Numbered from the stretch's first letter, positions 12,401 through 23,974 are shown. The stretch: DNA of 64,000 bases from Psettodes erumei (GCA_016785225.1 JAFBJZ010000643.1:124001-188000), one strand, 5' to 3'. Translations and numbers: made by a program. Notes: a model not told the origin generated them from the letters alone.

Positions 12401-14246
12401 ACGGAAAAAAAAAAAAAAACGCCACGTGCACGCTCCGCGAGTCCAAACACACCAGGCGAGATAAGCCATAAAGACGAAACACACACACACACAACAGATG
12501 TTCACACACACACACACACACAGCGGTCTGTTACTCACAGTTTTCAGTCTGGAAGTCTGGAACGAACTGCTCGTCATTGTCGGGAACTTGGGCTAAAAAA
12601 CACAAGCAGAGAAGAAGAAAGAGGGTGATTGTCTCTGATGTTGACGGACAACGCCGCATTGATCGCAGCTCTCCGCGGTCCAACCCCCCCCCCCGGGACA
12701 CGGGCCGGGCCTGTTCCAGAACCGTTCGGTTCAAGAGCACAGCTGTGAAAAATATGTTTGACAGGAAATCAAGTTGTTTTCTCTTCTTCATGTGTTTTTT
12801 TTTTTTTTTTTTTAAATGGGCAGTAAGATTTTAATATCATTTTACAAAATCATTTTTATCTATTTTAAATTCCTATTAATTTAATTTTTAATTGGAAAAA
12901 ATATATATAAATATTATTTTTTAAAATTTATTTAAAAAAAATAAATTAAATAAAATTTTACTTGACAAAACCTTCCCCCCCGCACTAGGTCCATTTAGTC
13001 ATTGAGGAGCTTTCAATCAAATCCCACTGCACAGACGATGGAGCCTCAAACTCTCATTTACACTCTTTATGTTTTTATCTTTTATTAATTTAATGACACT
13101 AAAGAAACATTATTAAAACTGAATGATTAACTTCAGCAGATTTTATCGCTTCTCTTCGTCAAAAGATTTAAGCAGGAAATGCAGCGGACAGAACAGATCT
13201 GAGACCAGCTGCGTACTGAACAACCTGACTTCCTGAGGTCGTCCACTGACGCCGCCGCGGCCTCGGCTCGCGCTCGCTGCCAGCTGCCGGCGTCAATGCC
13301 GTCTAATTGGCTTCTTCCCCGCCGGCTGATCCACCTGTACCTGCAGAGCCGGGTCCGTTCCAAACCCTTCACCTGAACGCCCCTGCTCTCGGGGGCTAAC
13401 GCTAAAATAATGAAGGCGGCGGCCCGGCCCGAGCTCCGATTAGGCGTGTTTATATCGGGGCGTATTTACGCACGCGTCCCTCAGGTTTAACGCTCGCCGG
13501 GCGAAAAGGCGAAAGGAGATTTAAACGTGTCATTAGCACGTCTATTTATACGCACGACGAGGTGGATCCTCATTATCGCAAGATCGCTAACATGTCTCCA
13601 CATGTCTGGAGAGCTTTCAAAAAAAAAAATGGTTTCCATTTTTGCCACTTTTGACATGATCAGGGATGGGTTTTTTTCTTCCTCACCAGAGGTGTGAATT
13701 GTGGCGAGTAAACAATCAACAGATCAAGAGCTGCTCCCGATTTTCAACGGAGCGGCGAAGACGGAGAAATGACTTCTGCTTCTTTTAAAGTGCAAACTGT
13801 ATTTAGTGTTGCTCCTTTTCCTCAAACGGCCACGACACCATAACTGGGTTAATACACGAGGTGGAAAACAGATAGAAAAGGACGGTGGTTACAGGGCGGG
13901 TCACGATTTCCCCCTCGGTGATTAAAAAAAAAAAAAACACACAATAGAGGAATCTGCGCCCGTCAGGAAAAAGAAAAGGCGACATCTCTGCGTCCAAACT
14001 GAGACGCAGGACGGGTGAGTCGCCGGCCTCGCTCTGTGAATGAGCCCAGCTGATCCCCGCGACACCCTCCCGGGGAGGGAGCTGGAAACCTGCCGCCATT
14101 CACAAAACAAACCAACCCCAAAAAAAAAAGGGCCTGTGTGACGACGGCAGCTCGACCTGAACCATCCACAAAAACACGTGAAGAAGAAGAACCAAACTCT
14201 TAAAGGAGTCCAAAAAAAAAAAAACCCAACCTGACTGCAGGGGGGG

Positions 14247-14281
<35 letters not shown>

Positions 14282-15843
14282 GGGGGTCAAACAGACGCCC
14301 GTCAGCTGACGCTTCAACCAGGGAGTCGGAAATTCGGCGGCGTCCCTCATAATTCCCCGTCTCCGTCCAATTACCTGGACTAATAAATCTCAGAAATGGG
14401 AAGGTATTCCTTCTCGTCCTAATGGACAGGAAGTCGTTCATTAAATCTACAAATCTGGACCGTACATCACCGCGGCGACCCGTGACAGGCAGAACCGTAA
14501 TCCTTAACGCTAATACCTCCCATCAGCCGCCGTCTCTTTCTCTCACTTTGGACGCTTGAAATATTAAAATCGTGTCTTATTCTTCTTTTCTTTTTTTTTT
14601 TTGTACGCGCCCCGCGGTGAGTGTGTGTCTGTCTGCGTTACAGTCGGCTCGTCCTCCTCACTATTATCTGTTCCTAAAAAAAAAACCCACATACTTTTCA
14701 TTTTTTAAAGCAGAGTGATGGAGAGTCTTTCTCACCTGCGTGAAACATTTTTCTCCCCAACACCTTTTCCAGGGGACGTTTTACAACTCAGGTCCTTTTC
14801 TTTTTTAAATTCAGATTGAAATATATCTTGCACTTGAGAGCAATCACACTTACGGTTTTACAAGCCGAGCACTGACTGATATGGTGAAATACATTTTTTT
14901 TTTTTTTTTGCTTTTTGGAAAGGATGGAATTGAATTCTTCAATTTCAAATTGACTTTTTTTGCATTTTACAAAAGTGAATATTTGTGATTTGTTAAAGTA
15001 GAAGTCAAAGCTCTTCTGATCATTTCAACCAAAAGTTCAATTAAAAGGACTGAAAAATTACCCTAAAAATAATTTAAAACATTTTGAGTTGCATTTAAAA
15101 CTTTTTTTTTTTTTTTTTACAAATTAGAACAGACGCTCAGTCTTAAATAATTTTCTTTTTCTCCCACACACTGTATGTTTTAAACAACCCAGTGCACCGA
15201 GGTTTTGCATCACTGCTGCTATAAAACGTCTAAAACGAGACTAAACTGTCATTTTGTCTGACTTCACATTTACATTTATGCAACAGCTCCAGTTCAAAAG
15301 TTCACACTGCACGACAACGTTACACACCGACTTAGGAAATGTGCAGATTTTTCACGGCAGGAACGACTGAACTCTGCACAAACAGAAACTTTAAGACCTG
15401 CATGCAGTATTTAAAAGTAAGTCGCATGTCACACGAGTCGAGACAAGAAAAAAACAAAAAAAACCAACAACAACAGATGAGCAATATTCACCACGAACCA
15501 AAACTTCGGTGCTGCAGACACGGTGGGAAGAGGACGCTCGTACTTAAATCCTGAAGCATCACGTCTCGGTTCGACCACGGCGAGCAAGTCTTTCCATTAG
15601 AGACAAAAAAAAAAATAATCAAGGAAATGTGGGACTATATAAAAAACAAAAAAAAACAAAAACAGTTTTTAAAGAAAAAAATCGGCTTTTCTGGAAGCCT
15701 GCGATAAAAAATATAAATCCATTCTCTCTCTCTTTTTTTTTTTTTCGCCGCCAAAGAAATGAAATCGAAGACGACGAGTTGAAGGTGCAGCTGTAGAATA
15801 TAGAGAGGTGTGCTGAGAGGAAGAGGAGGGAGGGAGAGAGAGG

Positions 15844-15880
<37 letters not shown>

Positions 15881-16798
15881 GGAGGTGGCTGGCGTGCGGC
15901 GCGTTAGCTCCTGCCAAAAGCAGAAGAGACAGTGAGCGTCGGAGAGGCTTCTCCTGGTAATTTGTGATGACACTCTCTGGGTAGAGCCTCCTCCGTCTCC
16001 CTCAAGACCCCTCGCTCTCAGCCTCTAATGTATGCATGACACACAAGGTGCCTCTTCCACACAGGCTTTTTAATTGGACTGCGACGCTAGGCATGTAACT
16101 CCAGGCTGCACCCCACCCCACCCCCACCCCCACCTCCCTTCTCCACCACCACCCGAACCCCTTCACAACCTATCCATTTTTACCTCCCCTTTTTTTTTTT
16201 TTTTTTTTTTTTTTCTCCCTCCGCTGCAGGTTTGAAACACTCACCTTCCGCCAGCCAAGCCTCCTGCAGCCGGCTGAGGTCCTGGAAGAGTTCTGGAGCG
16301 CGGGAAAGAAAAAAACACAAGAGTCAAAGCCCCCGGGGAGAGGCATCAGCCCCGGCTTCATTACGCCGGCCCGATAACGCCGGAGCTTAGCGGGCACGTG
16401 AGCGGCTAATAACGAGTCAATTTGGTGTTTCTGACCGCTGACGGACGCTCCACAGAACCATCGCGGGCCGCCGCGTTGTAATTGAGATTCTGTAGTTAGC
16501 AGGTGGCCGTGAACCAATTGAATTTTGCTAAATGTTTAGAAGCCGTGAAATTAACTTCTCCCCCCACCCAACCCTGCCTACCTTCAGTGTCCTGAGCCAG
16601 GTCGGACTTAATGAATTTTCTCTTTCGGTCGTTGGCCGGCCTCTCGCAGCTCGCCGTCTTCGCTCGCTGCAACAAAAAGAAGAAAACGGGGGGGAAAAAA
16701 AACCAACAACAAATCAATTGTTTGCTTTTCCTCACTGGAGCAGTGATCCTGCTGTTGGGTTGGGGGGTGGGGGGCTCAATGAAGCCTCTCATTGATGC

Positions 16799-16844
<46 letters not shown>

Positions 16845-17101
16845 TCTGAAGCCTGGCACATGCGGAGGGCTCGTCAGACGTAAATAACAAGCGGTAACAT
16901 GGTGCAGGAGCAGGGACCTGGTTTAACCGTTATATATATGTGACAATTAGATTAGATTAGATTAGAACTTTATCTGAGGGATGAAAGAAGGATTGTGCAT
17001 CCACATTTAGAGTTAGATGAAGACAAGGATCTGACTTTTATTTTTCCTTTAAGTCAATAATCACTTACTCTGGAGTTACAGTAAGGCACACGCTGGTCCA
17101 T
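4405..17101 (-). CDS. etv1: ETS translocation variant 1 (PEA3-family transcription factor), complete coding region from 12 coding exons
   Basis: ETS-domain transcription factor that binds GGAA-core DNA in the nucleus and, in this family, acts downstream of FGF/ERK signalling in neuronal, limb and muscle-spindle development. Coding segments join in phase: 17101-17069, 16666-16582, 16292-16245, 12592-12539, 8188-8059, 7504-7313, 7162-6915, 5502-5434, 5340-5272, 5178-5009, 4900-4799, 4626-4405. The total is 1422 nt, or 473 aa; from memory human ETV1 is 477 aa. Visible parts are an acidic activation region (about residues 33-75, with ELFQDLSRLQEAWLAE and a COP1-degron-like DEQFVPD), RRQLS187 and HRQMS212 (matching the RSK/PKA sites of ETV1), an IKQEP sumoylation-type motif, and the ETS domain (about 331-412, LQLWQFLVALL, RSLRYYYEKGIMQK). 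ETV4 and ETV5 are the alternatives. ETV1 is preferred because of the residues around VPDNDEQFVPDF and FYDDTCVVPEK and because dgkb lies next door. All splice sites are GT-AG. Confidence 0.96.
4754..4795. repeat. (GT)n in etv1 last intron
   Basis: 21 units; on the minus strand the (CA)n starts within the donor region of the ETS-domain intron 4627-4798. Confidence 0.96.
4799..4900 (-). CDS. etv1: etv1 coding exon (ETS recognition helix)
   Basis: Residues 367-400, VARRWGIQKNRPAMNYDKLS then RSLRYYYEKGIMQK. It carries the DNA-contacting recognition helix with the two GGAA-reading arginines in RSLRYYY. The donor GTAACA runs straight into a (CA)n tract. Confidence 0.97.
5009..5178 (-). CDS. etv1: etv1 coding exon (ETS domain, first part)
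   Basis: Residues 310-366: DIKQE, then GSLQLWQFLVALLDDPSNSH and FIAWTGRGMEFKLIEPEE. This is helix 1 and the first strands of the winged helix-turn-helix ETS fold. Confidence 0.97.
5272..5340 (-). CDS. etv1: etv1 coding exon
   Basis: 69-bp exon, residues 287-309, CMFDKVARHFYDDTCVVPEK then VE. It is flanked by two 93-bp introns, which is close to the minimum for fish. Confidence 0.95.
5434..5502 (-). CDS. etv1: etv1 coding exon
   Basis: 69-bp exon, residues 264-286, VPSCHSVYLRQDGYLAPPG followed by RTE. Both flanking junctions are phase 1, so this exon could be skipped without a frameshift. Confidence 0.95.
6180..6255. repeat. Purine (GAA/GGA)n tract
   Basis: 76 bp of pure A/G on the plus strand with mixed GAA and GGA units, within an etv1 intron. 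Confidence 0.93.
6915..7162 (-). CDS. etv1: etv1 coding exon (RSK/PKA sites, IKQEP)
   Basis: Residues 181-263, the largest internal exon. It contains FRRQLSEPC, MYHRQMSEPSIPFPPQGFKQ and MMIKQEPRDFTYDS. The two serines in R-x-x-S context (S187, S212) correspond to known RSK/PKA targets in ETV1. Confidence 0.96.
7313..7504 (-). CDS. etv1: etv1 coding exon (Ser/Pro-rich linker)
   Basis: Residues 117-180. A low-order Ser/Pro/Thr-rich linker with the ETV1-typical run STPVSPLHHASP and ending in YSMDH. Several SP/TP dipeptides are possible proline-directed kinase sites. Confidence 0.95.
8059..8188 (-). CDS. etv1: etv1 coding exon
   Basis: Residues 74-116, beginning LAFHGLQLKIKRELHSPCSE and containing the YGEKCPYSI segment. 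Acceptor CTGCAG, donor CAG|GTGGGG. Confidence 0.95.
8189..12538 (-). other. etv1: Large etv1 intron (4.35 kb)
   Basis: Intron between the exons at 8188 and 12539. It contains a (CA)n at 9354-9402, A/T homopolymers, an AT-rich stretch with GCTAGC/GCTAAC words at 10320-10520, and GC-rich unique DNA at 10680-11450. No internal exon was recognised. Confidence 0.7.
9354..9402. repeat. (CA)n microsatellite
   Basis: CA tract with one TC interruption, inside the 4.35-kb etv1 intron. Confidence 0.95.
12539..12592 (-). CDS. etv1: etv1 coding exon (COP1-degron-like motif)
   Basis: 54-bp exon for residues 56-73, QVPDNDEQFVPDFQTEN. DEQFVPD fits the acidic-x-x-VP-acidic degron through which COP1 is known to turn over ETV1/4/5. 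Acceptor TTTTAG, donor ACT|GTGAGT. Confidence 0.94.
12593..16244 (-). other. etv1: Large etv1 intron (3.65 kb)
   Basis: Intron with AT-rich DNA (12830-13140), GC-richer unique DNA (13140-13620), a (GT)n at 14250-14279, and a (GA)n at 15821-15879. No exon was recognised. Confidence 0.7.
15821..15879. repeat. (GA)n/(GGGA)n tract
   Basis: Purine tract of AGG, GGGA and GA units in an etv1 intron, 360 bp from the next exon. Confidence 0.93.
16245..16292 (-). CDS. etv1: etv1 coding exon (activation region)
   Basis: 48-bp exon for residues 40-55, LFQDLSRLQEAWLAE. This is the amphipathic acidic core of the PEA3-family activation domain. Acceptor CTCCAG, donor AAG|GTGAG. Confidence 0.94.
16582..16666 (-). 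CDS. etv1: etv1 coding exon
   Basis: Residues 12-39, with the KRKFIKSDLAQDTE segment that opens the activation region. Acceptor TTGCAG, donor AAG|GTAGG. Ends one base into codon 40. Confidence 0.93.
16945..16980. mobile_element. Possible teleost retroposon tail remnant
   Basis: Tandem ATTAG units followed by AACTTTAT resemble the common 3' tail of fish LINE/SINE families (AACTTTATTGATCCC plus short repeats). Only the tail is visible. Confidence 0.3.
17069..17101 (-). CDS. etv1: etv1 coding exon (start codon)
   Basis: Residues 1-11 (MDQRVPYCNSR), phase 0 at the 3' end, donor GTAAGT. The exon begins at 17137 after a TTTAAG acceptor, so 17102-17137 is 5'UTR. The start is shorter than the mammalian MDGFYDQQVPY-type start but keeps DQ-VPY and the phase-0 junction. 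Confidence 0.88.
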
Positions 17102-17256
17102 CCTGCACCCTGATGATCTGTGACGTCTCCGGTCTGCCTTAAAGAAAAAAAAGGAGAGAAAACAAAATTAGCACCACCCGACGCTGCAAAGTGAAGTTGA
17201 CCATCTGCGGAAATTTCGCGCGTAAAGAAGGAGCGCGCGTCTCGCGAGGCTCTTAC

Positions 17257-17380
17257 CTGAGCGACTCCGCGCCGCGTGTTCCTCCGCACGCGGAGCGGCG
17301 GCAGGATCTCCACGGTCCCCGGCTCGGCTGCCTGCCTGCCTGCCCTCGCAACGCGTCTCTCCTCCCGGCTCCGCTCAGCT
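17257..17380 (-). other. etv1: etv1 first non-coding exon (approximate 5' end)
   Basis: A CTCAG|GTAAGA donor at 17257/17256 fits a 5'UTR exon spliced to the exon at 17137 across a 119-bp intron. The 5' end is inferred from an inverted CCAAT box at 17456-17452, not from a seen initiator. Confidence 0.5.
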
Positions 17381-17560
17381 GCTCTCCGCCGGCGCTTGGC
17401 ATCGACTCCCGGGGGCCTCCCCCCGCGGAAACCAGGCGCGCTCCGCTTCCTATTGGTTGTCAATGTCTTTCGGCGGATCGGGTTGCCTGGCAGTCAATCA
17501 CGCACACGCACGCACGCACGCACGCACGCGGCGGAGGAAGAAGAGGAGAGCCACGCGCTC
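17381..17560 (-). promoter_or_regulatory. etv1: etv1 CpG-rich promoter candidate
   Basis: GC- and CpG-rich DNA immediately upstream of the inferred first exon. It holds a CCAAT box on the minus strand (17456-17452) and no clear TATA box. A (CGCA)n run at 17501-17530 lies inside it. Confidence 0.45.
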
Positions 17561-17676
17561 CTTTCAAGAAGTGCGGAGTTATTCGTAATAGTGGGAAATA
17601 CGAACCGAACTCCGTTTAACTTTGTCGCGATTTTAAAAGTTACACGCGCGAACCGGACATGCATGCACACACTCCC

Positions 17677-17713
<37 letters not shown>

Positions 17714-19279
17714 CCACACAGTCCTCACCCCCCCCTCCCTCCTCCCGGGCAGGTCCGTGTCCATGGTAACGGTGTTTTTTGAGGCGTCTCCAGCGGGACG
17801 CGAGGAGCGGCTCCGCTCTCTCCCGCTGTCAGGCATTCGCTGCCGGGAGGAGCCGGAGAGCTGCGGCGGGTACCGACCTGGAAGTGAAGCGCAGGTTACC
17901 GGGCAAAAAACAAACTTTAACGCGGCTTCTAAAAACACACAAAAAAGTTTGTTTCATGCTGTTTTCCCCTCCTGCAGCTTCCTGCTTTAGAAATAAATAA
18001 ATGTATTTTTAAAAATTTGTTTAAAAATTACACAAACATTTGTGAAGTAGAAGTAACCTGGTCATTTAAACAGATCGTCATGTATGAAAAGAAAAAAAAA
18101 TAAAAGTGTAAAATCATCATTTAGGATGCTTGATTTATCCAACCTCAGTAAGTTGTAGCCTAATTTTTTTTTTTTTTTTGTATTTTTTAACAACACAACC
18201 GTCGACAGTACGTTGTCTCCAGTGTAACAGCTCAGGGACAAACCGTGAGAGAGACGGACATATCGGAAGTCGGCAGTGGGTCACGCTGATGCCATCTTGG
18301 ATCCAGGCAGGTGAAGTGGATGCGAAGTGAAGTACCGTGTCACTCCTGTTGAACTCCCACCCCACCCACCCACCCCATGTAAACACAACAGAGACGCGGG
18401 TCAAGTGAAGGAGTCCACCCACCTGACAGACACACGCAGTAAAACAAACGCCACTCCAGAAGTCAAAGGCTAGAAAGAGCTTTTTTTTTTACCTGAAAGC
18501 AGGTAAAGTTGACTTTTTGAAGAAGACCGAAATACATTCCTCTATAAATCTCTGTTTCATCGACCCCGCCTCACAATAATTACATTTAATGGGCATAACG
18601 TAAACAGAAAGGTGTAAATGTGTACATACCGAAATTAAAAAATGGCGTTCCTTCGCTAATGCGACGTTTGCGCGCATGCGCGATGCTGCATTTTTGCGCG
18701 GGCTCTGTAAAAAGAAAAAAAAATGGCGGACAGCCGAAACTACCGCTGTCGTCATCAGCGCGTACGCTGCGTTCAGGACAACTCGGAAGTTGAAGCTTCC
18801 CGAGCACGTTCCGTAACGCAGCATTAGTTTAGCATGCTAGCTTGACTAGCATGCTAAGATATTGAAGCTACAAAACCGCGTCCAAAAAGAGTTTCACTCT
18901 CCTTTACAAAATGGGGGAAAAATGCACAATAGCTTTATAGTTTCATTACACAGGTCAGTACACCAAGAACACTACATCAAACAACAAAATCTTTTAATAC
19001 CATCACTTTTCTCAGTCAACGTTGGCAGGCATAATTTGATTTTAGGCAGAACGACATGGTGCGAGTTTTCTACAGAGAAGCAGGAAGCAGAAAAATAAAT
19101 AGTACTGTGTACAAAAATACAACCTCACTGTACAAATGCTGTGACGTTCAAGGCAAGGCCTCCGCGTGGCACTAAAACTATTCTCAACAAACATGCAGGT
19201 GGGCCATTCTGTTAAAAACAACATTAATCAGGTGAGTGAAGTCGAATGAGATAAATAAATATTTTGAATGCAGAATTTT
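17561..19279. other. Spacer between dgkb 3' end and etv1 promoter
   Basis: A short intergenic interval of about 1.7 kb if the AATAAA at 19285-19280 ends dgkb. It contains a (CA)n at 17679-17711, CpG-rich DNA to about 17900, then AT-rich DNA. No gene was recognised. Confidence 0.55.
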
Positions 19280-20597
19280 TTTATTAAGTCGTATAAGGAG
19301 ACTCGTGTGAATTAAACTGTTCACTTTTCTTCCAGCAGAAGGTGAAATGTGAACTAATTTTTAAATATAAATGCCTCCGAAAACTGTAATTATCGAATGG
19401 GATTGATTTTCAGTGTTGAGTCTTTAAATTGACTTATACGCATGTACGTCAATAGTCATTCTGCATGTAGGCTTTAATTGGTTAATGTACGCTTTTATGT
19501 GCAGCAGACTATAAACACTCAACTGTAGACATCAGGACAAATCAATGACCAGAGGTCAAACTGTCCAGCAATAAAGTCACAGTCTGATTGTTTTCTGTTG
19601 CCTCATCTTTGTTTTTTTCTCTCGTGAAAGTACCTGTCCAGAAAAAACACGCAAACGTCTCATAAAAATGCAGCCATCTCACAGATAAAAAGTGTGATAT
19701 GGTTAAAACCGAGCAGCGCTGTCGATGCAGATTGAAAAAAAAAGACACGATCAATTTCCACAAGAGTCAAAACAGATCTCGGTCAGTCATGCGACATAAA
19801 GAGTGCACGCAATTGGTAAAACCGTCTGGAAATCTCTCGTGCGACGTAAAACAAAAAGTGTCATGCATTTTTTATGAGCAATCAATAACTTTTCCACCGA
19901 CGGAGCAGCAACACGGCAGATCAAAACGTGACCGAGACGACTCGCGGGAAGCGTTAATGGATATCAAAAGAGAAATGCTGAGCAAAGAAACTTCACTTCT
20001 TACTAAAAAAAAAAAAAACAACACGACGAGATGCGCCGCAGACTCCGGATATGTCAGCTCCAACAGCGGCAACCTCATTCACTGTCCATCATGCATCAGG
20101 GGAATGCAAATGCAAACAAGAAAAAAACCAAACACCAACCGTTAAAAAAAAAAAAAAAAAACATCACTAGCAGCAAAAAAAATCGGAATAAATAAATAAA
20201 TACATCATATAACAAAACACATTCATCGGTGGAGTTATTCCACGTGGCACGGATCACTACAGAAGAAATAAAAACAGACTTTTAGAAAAGTTTCAGAAAT
20301 AGCTTCAGTATTTTCGGAGCTTAACTACACAAGACGCTGCGGGGCGAAGCCTCGGTCCCCACCCGGCTCTGGATCGCACGAGGCCTCCTCGCCGACGTCC
20401 GCATGCTGCAGGCGACACACACTGAACCCACAGTTTGCTACCGTACGCTGGGCAACCAAACAGGCACCAAAGACCCCCCCCAACCCTTCCCCCGAAAAAA
20501 ACCCCCACCCCCCCAACCCATCGCTGACGGGCCGAGGCGTGACCGCCGCCCCGTGGGCGCTCGTCTGGACTCGGAAGGTCTCGAGGTTTGCGGCGGC
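19280..20597 (-). other. dgkb: dgkb 3'UTR candidate
   Basis: DNA after the dgkb stop, mostly unique. A minus-strand AATAAA at 19285-19280 is a plausible polyadenylation signal about 1.3 kb after the stop. The end is inferred. Confidence 0.4.
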
Positions 20598-20705
20598 TCA
20601 GTCTTTGCTCTCGGCGTGCGTTCTCCTGATGACCGACGAGAAGAAGCTGCGGCCCTGCGGCGGCCCCATCAGCATGGGCGCCTGGTTCTTGTGGACGATC
20701 TCGAT
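20598..20705 (-). CDS. dgkb: dgkb terminal coding exon
   Basis: Residues 749-783 and TGA at 20600-20598: IEIVHKNQAPMLMGPPQGRS then FFSSVIRRTHAESKD. It encodes exactly the C-terminal 35 residues, the piece reported to be absent from an alternatively spliced mammalian DGKB isoform with altered membrane association (from memory). Confidence 0.94.
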   Translation of the reverse strand: MEIVHKNQAPMLMGPPQGRSFFSSVIRRTHAESKD

Positions 20706-21972
20706 CTGGAGGAGAGAGGTGGAGGAACGTCATCGGCGCCGGCCCCCGTGACATCACCTCTTCGACTTCACGTCGCGGCGCGTCGACAAACGCTGGCGTT
20801 TCTACGTCGCCTCCGCACAACATCATCATCAAACAACAGCACAAAATCTCACCCATATGGGTTCATACATCAGGAACCTTAATGCGCCTTCTGACGGGAT
20901 CCTGCTTCCCGCCGCCGTAGATCAAACGGGAAACGAGAAAGATGGAGGACGAGTGGATCTGTCATATGGAGCGCCGCGTTAAAAACTTCCAGCTTTTTGT
21001 GAGGTTTTCCTGCCTGAACTTGATGTTTCTGAGCCAGAACGGACATCGCTCACTAAAGGAAGATCTGAAAGAATACCTGAGGATGGAGGAGGAGGAGGAG
21101 GAGGAGGAGGATGAAGCTCTGCTCCTCACGAGCCCCAGATACAACCCCCCCCCCCCCATTTTTACTTTAACCCAAAATCGCGCTGCTCCTCCAGACCCAG
21201 TTATCAGAGACAGTGACACGTGTTACGCGTCACCTCAGGATGCAAATGATTTGACGGTGTTAAATATGTTATGCATGCGGAGGAGCTGAGATGCATTTGC
21301 ATAGCTGTTGTTAATAATTAGTGGGATAACATCCCATTTCATCTGTCATGTTGTTTTTTTTTTTTTTTTTTTTAAGAGGCGTTTAACAGGTCACCTGATT
21401 CAAATTCAGCTCCGACACGTAACGCCGTAACGCCGCAGCACTCGTCGGCCACTCGTTTCGCCACGCGGCGGCTCGTTATTTTTTTTTTTTTTTAAAATCT
21501 CGAGCCGTATGTAAATCTCGACGGCACTCCACCTGCAGTGGCGTCGTAATTAAAGTTGAACACGGCGGCGGTAATCAACGCAAACTGAGGCGTCTCATTT
21601 TGGAAAAAAAAAAACCAACAACGAGCAACTCGGACGGAGAGCAGACACTTGGCGAGGGGCTGAGACGTGGATGGCGAGCGAATCAGGAAGACGTGATGCT
21701 CGCGTCCTCGAGTATTTGTTATCATAAATTACAGCACGAAAAAAAAAAGACGAGGACCTGAAGGAGAAACGCACCTGAAACCGGCACGGTTATCATGTCA
21801 GATGTTTCTATTATTTTGTCCACCTGTCAGGTGATTCGCACGAACCCTGACGATCACGACCCGGGCGCGCCCACGCGGTTCTGATCCGAGCTCCAGCCAG
21901 GCAGGTGAAAATCGCCTGTGCAGGTGTAGCGTGGGGGGGGCAGCTGAAAACCTGGTACACTGCACCATTGTT

Positions 21973-22022
<50 letters not shown>

Positions 22023-22166
22023 GTCACGGGTCGAACAACACATCACACTTCTGATGACACACACCGCGGGGGACGGGCGTCGCACACTCAGTACAGTCGG
22101 TTTAACCCCAGTGTCGAGTTTTCTACAAGCACAACAACATGTATACAACACGTACATAGATAATGC

Positions 22167-22197
<31 letters not shown>

Positions 22198-22207
22198 TTC
22201 ACTGTGT

Positions 22208-22239
<32 letters not shown>

Positions 22240-23974
22240 CAGATGACTTACAGTGCAGGGAGTCTGCATCCAGGGCTCGCCGTCAATCTGCATCGGGAGG
22301 GATTTGCTGGTTCTGGAAAAGTCCAAACAAACAAACAAACACTGGATCAGACGCAGAAATCAGTTCTTCTTCTCTGCTCCGTTAATGCACCTTCCCATGT
22401 AGGCTGCAGTTTTTAGAGCAGAGAAGAAGAACTGACTTTATACATATATATATATATATTTAAACAGAAGTTGTCGCGATGGCGGCGGCGCCACGGCCCC
22501 GGTCTCGGCGCGCCCCCACCTGATGGTGACGGAGGAGCACTGCGCCAGGCGGCGCCCGGCGCTCTTCAGGCCCGTGTAGATCTGCCCCATCTCCATGGCT
22601 CCTTCCAGCCCCACCACCTCCAGCAGCTGGTCCGACAGGTCTGCAAACGAAACCAGGCGGCGCCGGATAAACGCGCGTGTTCGGGGAAGCGAGCGAGCGT
22701 CACGTCCGACTTTTTTAAAAAAAAAAAAAAAAAAAAAGAAAAAAGAAAGAAGCTCCAAACATAACAGTCATTAATTAGACGGCTCCGGCGCCGCGATCCT
22801 GTGATAATATAATTATTAATTTCTCCCGTGTTTGTGCAGTTATGAGCATTGATTTCGCCGCGGCTGGAAGCCGGGCGTCACGCGGGGCCCATCTGTCTCG
22901 GCGGCCGACTCTCCGTCGACTCGTCCCTCCGCAAATTAAGAAGCTGCTGCCTCTCTGCCGGGGGAGGGGGGGCGGATGGGGGAGGGTGGGTGGGGGTGGG
23001 TGGGGGCGCAGCGCTAATTGAAACCCGGAGCCGTTTTTAGGAAGCGGGTGCGTGCGTGTTTATCCCCGAGCCGCGCTCCTGCTTCCTGGAGGCGTGCCGT
23101 CGCGAGGTGTTGCTGCCGCTGCCGAGCTCGCGGTGTCCAGCTGTCACCATGGTGATGGACACGCGTCCGTCCCTATCTGCTCAGCTGCGGGCCGCGGGCG
23201 CGGCGCTTTCCAGGGTTGGAGGGGGAGTGTGTGTGTGTGTGTACACACACACACGGCTCGACCTTTTGACACGGGGGCTTTCAAGCCTCCGCGACTTCTC
23301 GAGCCGACGCGAAAGAGCTCGCACGGACCTCGCGCCGACACTTGGGATGATGGACGGGGTCGCCGCGGCAACGGGGGCCGCCTGGTCACCCGTGGCTACG
23401 GGGGTGCCGTAAACTGTGCCGACTGTGGGAAAGGCCCCTCCGCCAAAAGGGGACGAGGTCGGGAGGGCAGCGAGCGGCAAACGCAGCGGCCGTCTGCAAA
23501 AATGTCGGACTGCTCCTTTAAAAAAAAAGGCGCCGCCGAGTCGAACCCGGAGGGCGACGGGTGGAAGATGATTATTTCAAGTCCGGACTCGGAGACGTAA
23601 TGGAAAAAAAAAACTTTTAAAATGAGTTTCCGTAATTCGCGCTCCCTCCACCTGTTGTAATAAAGCGCGGACGCTCGCCGAACGACCTCGATCCAATCTG
23701 TGATTTACTCCTGAATTTCCTTTTTTTTTTTCCACCCAATTTTTCCATCAGCAGCTATTACGTGTCACATTAGACGTGCAAATGAGATACGTGGAAAAAC
23801 AACAACAATAATAAAAAAAAACAAAAATAGACTCGGCCCAATATAGAAATGCAGCCGTCGTGTTTGCTGTCCTGAGATCAGCTGATCCGCCTCAGTGTTG
23901 CATTATTAACAGGGTGTGTGTGTGCGCCCACCCCTCAGCGAGACACACAGCGGCTGTGTGTCTCGCTGAGGTGG

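Noticed and set aside
16880..17060. Full-length LINE or SINE
   Set aside because: Only a tail-like ATTAG/AACTTTAT stretch is present; no promoter boxes, tRNA-like head or reverse transcriptase.
19699..20145. 148-codon plus-strand frame opposite the dgkb 3'UTR
   Set aside because: No family resemblance; ends in A-homopolymer-derived lysines; probably chance.
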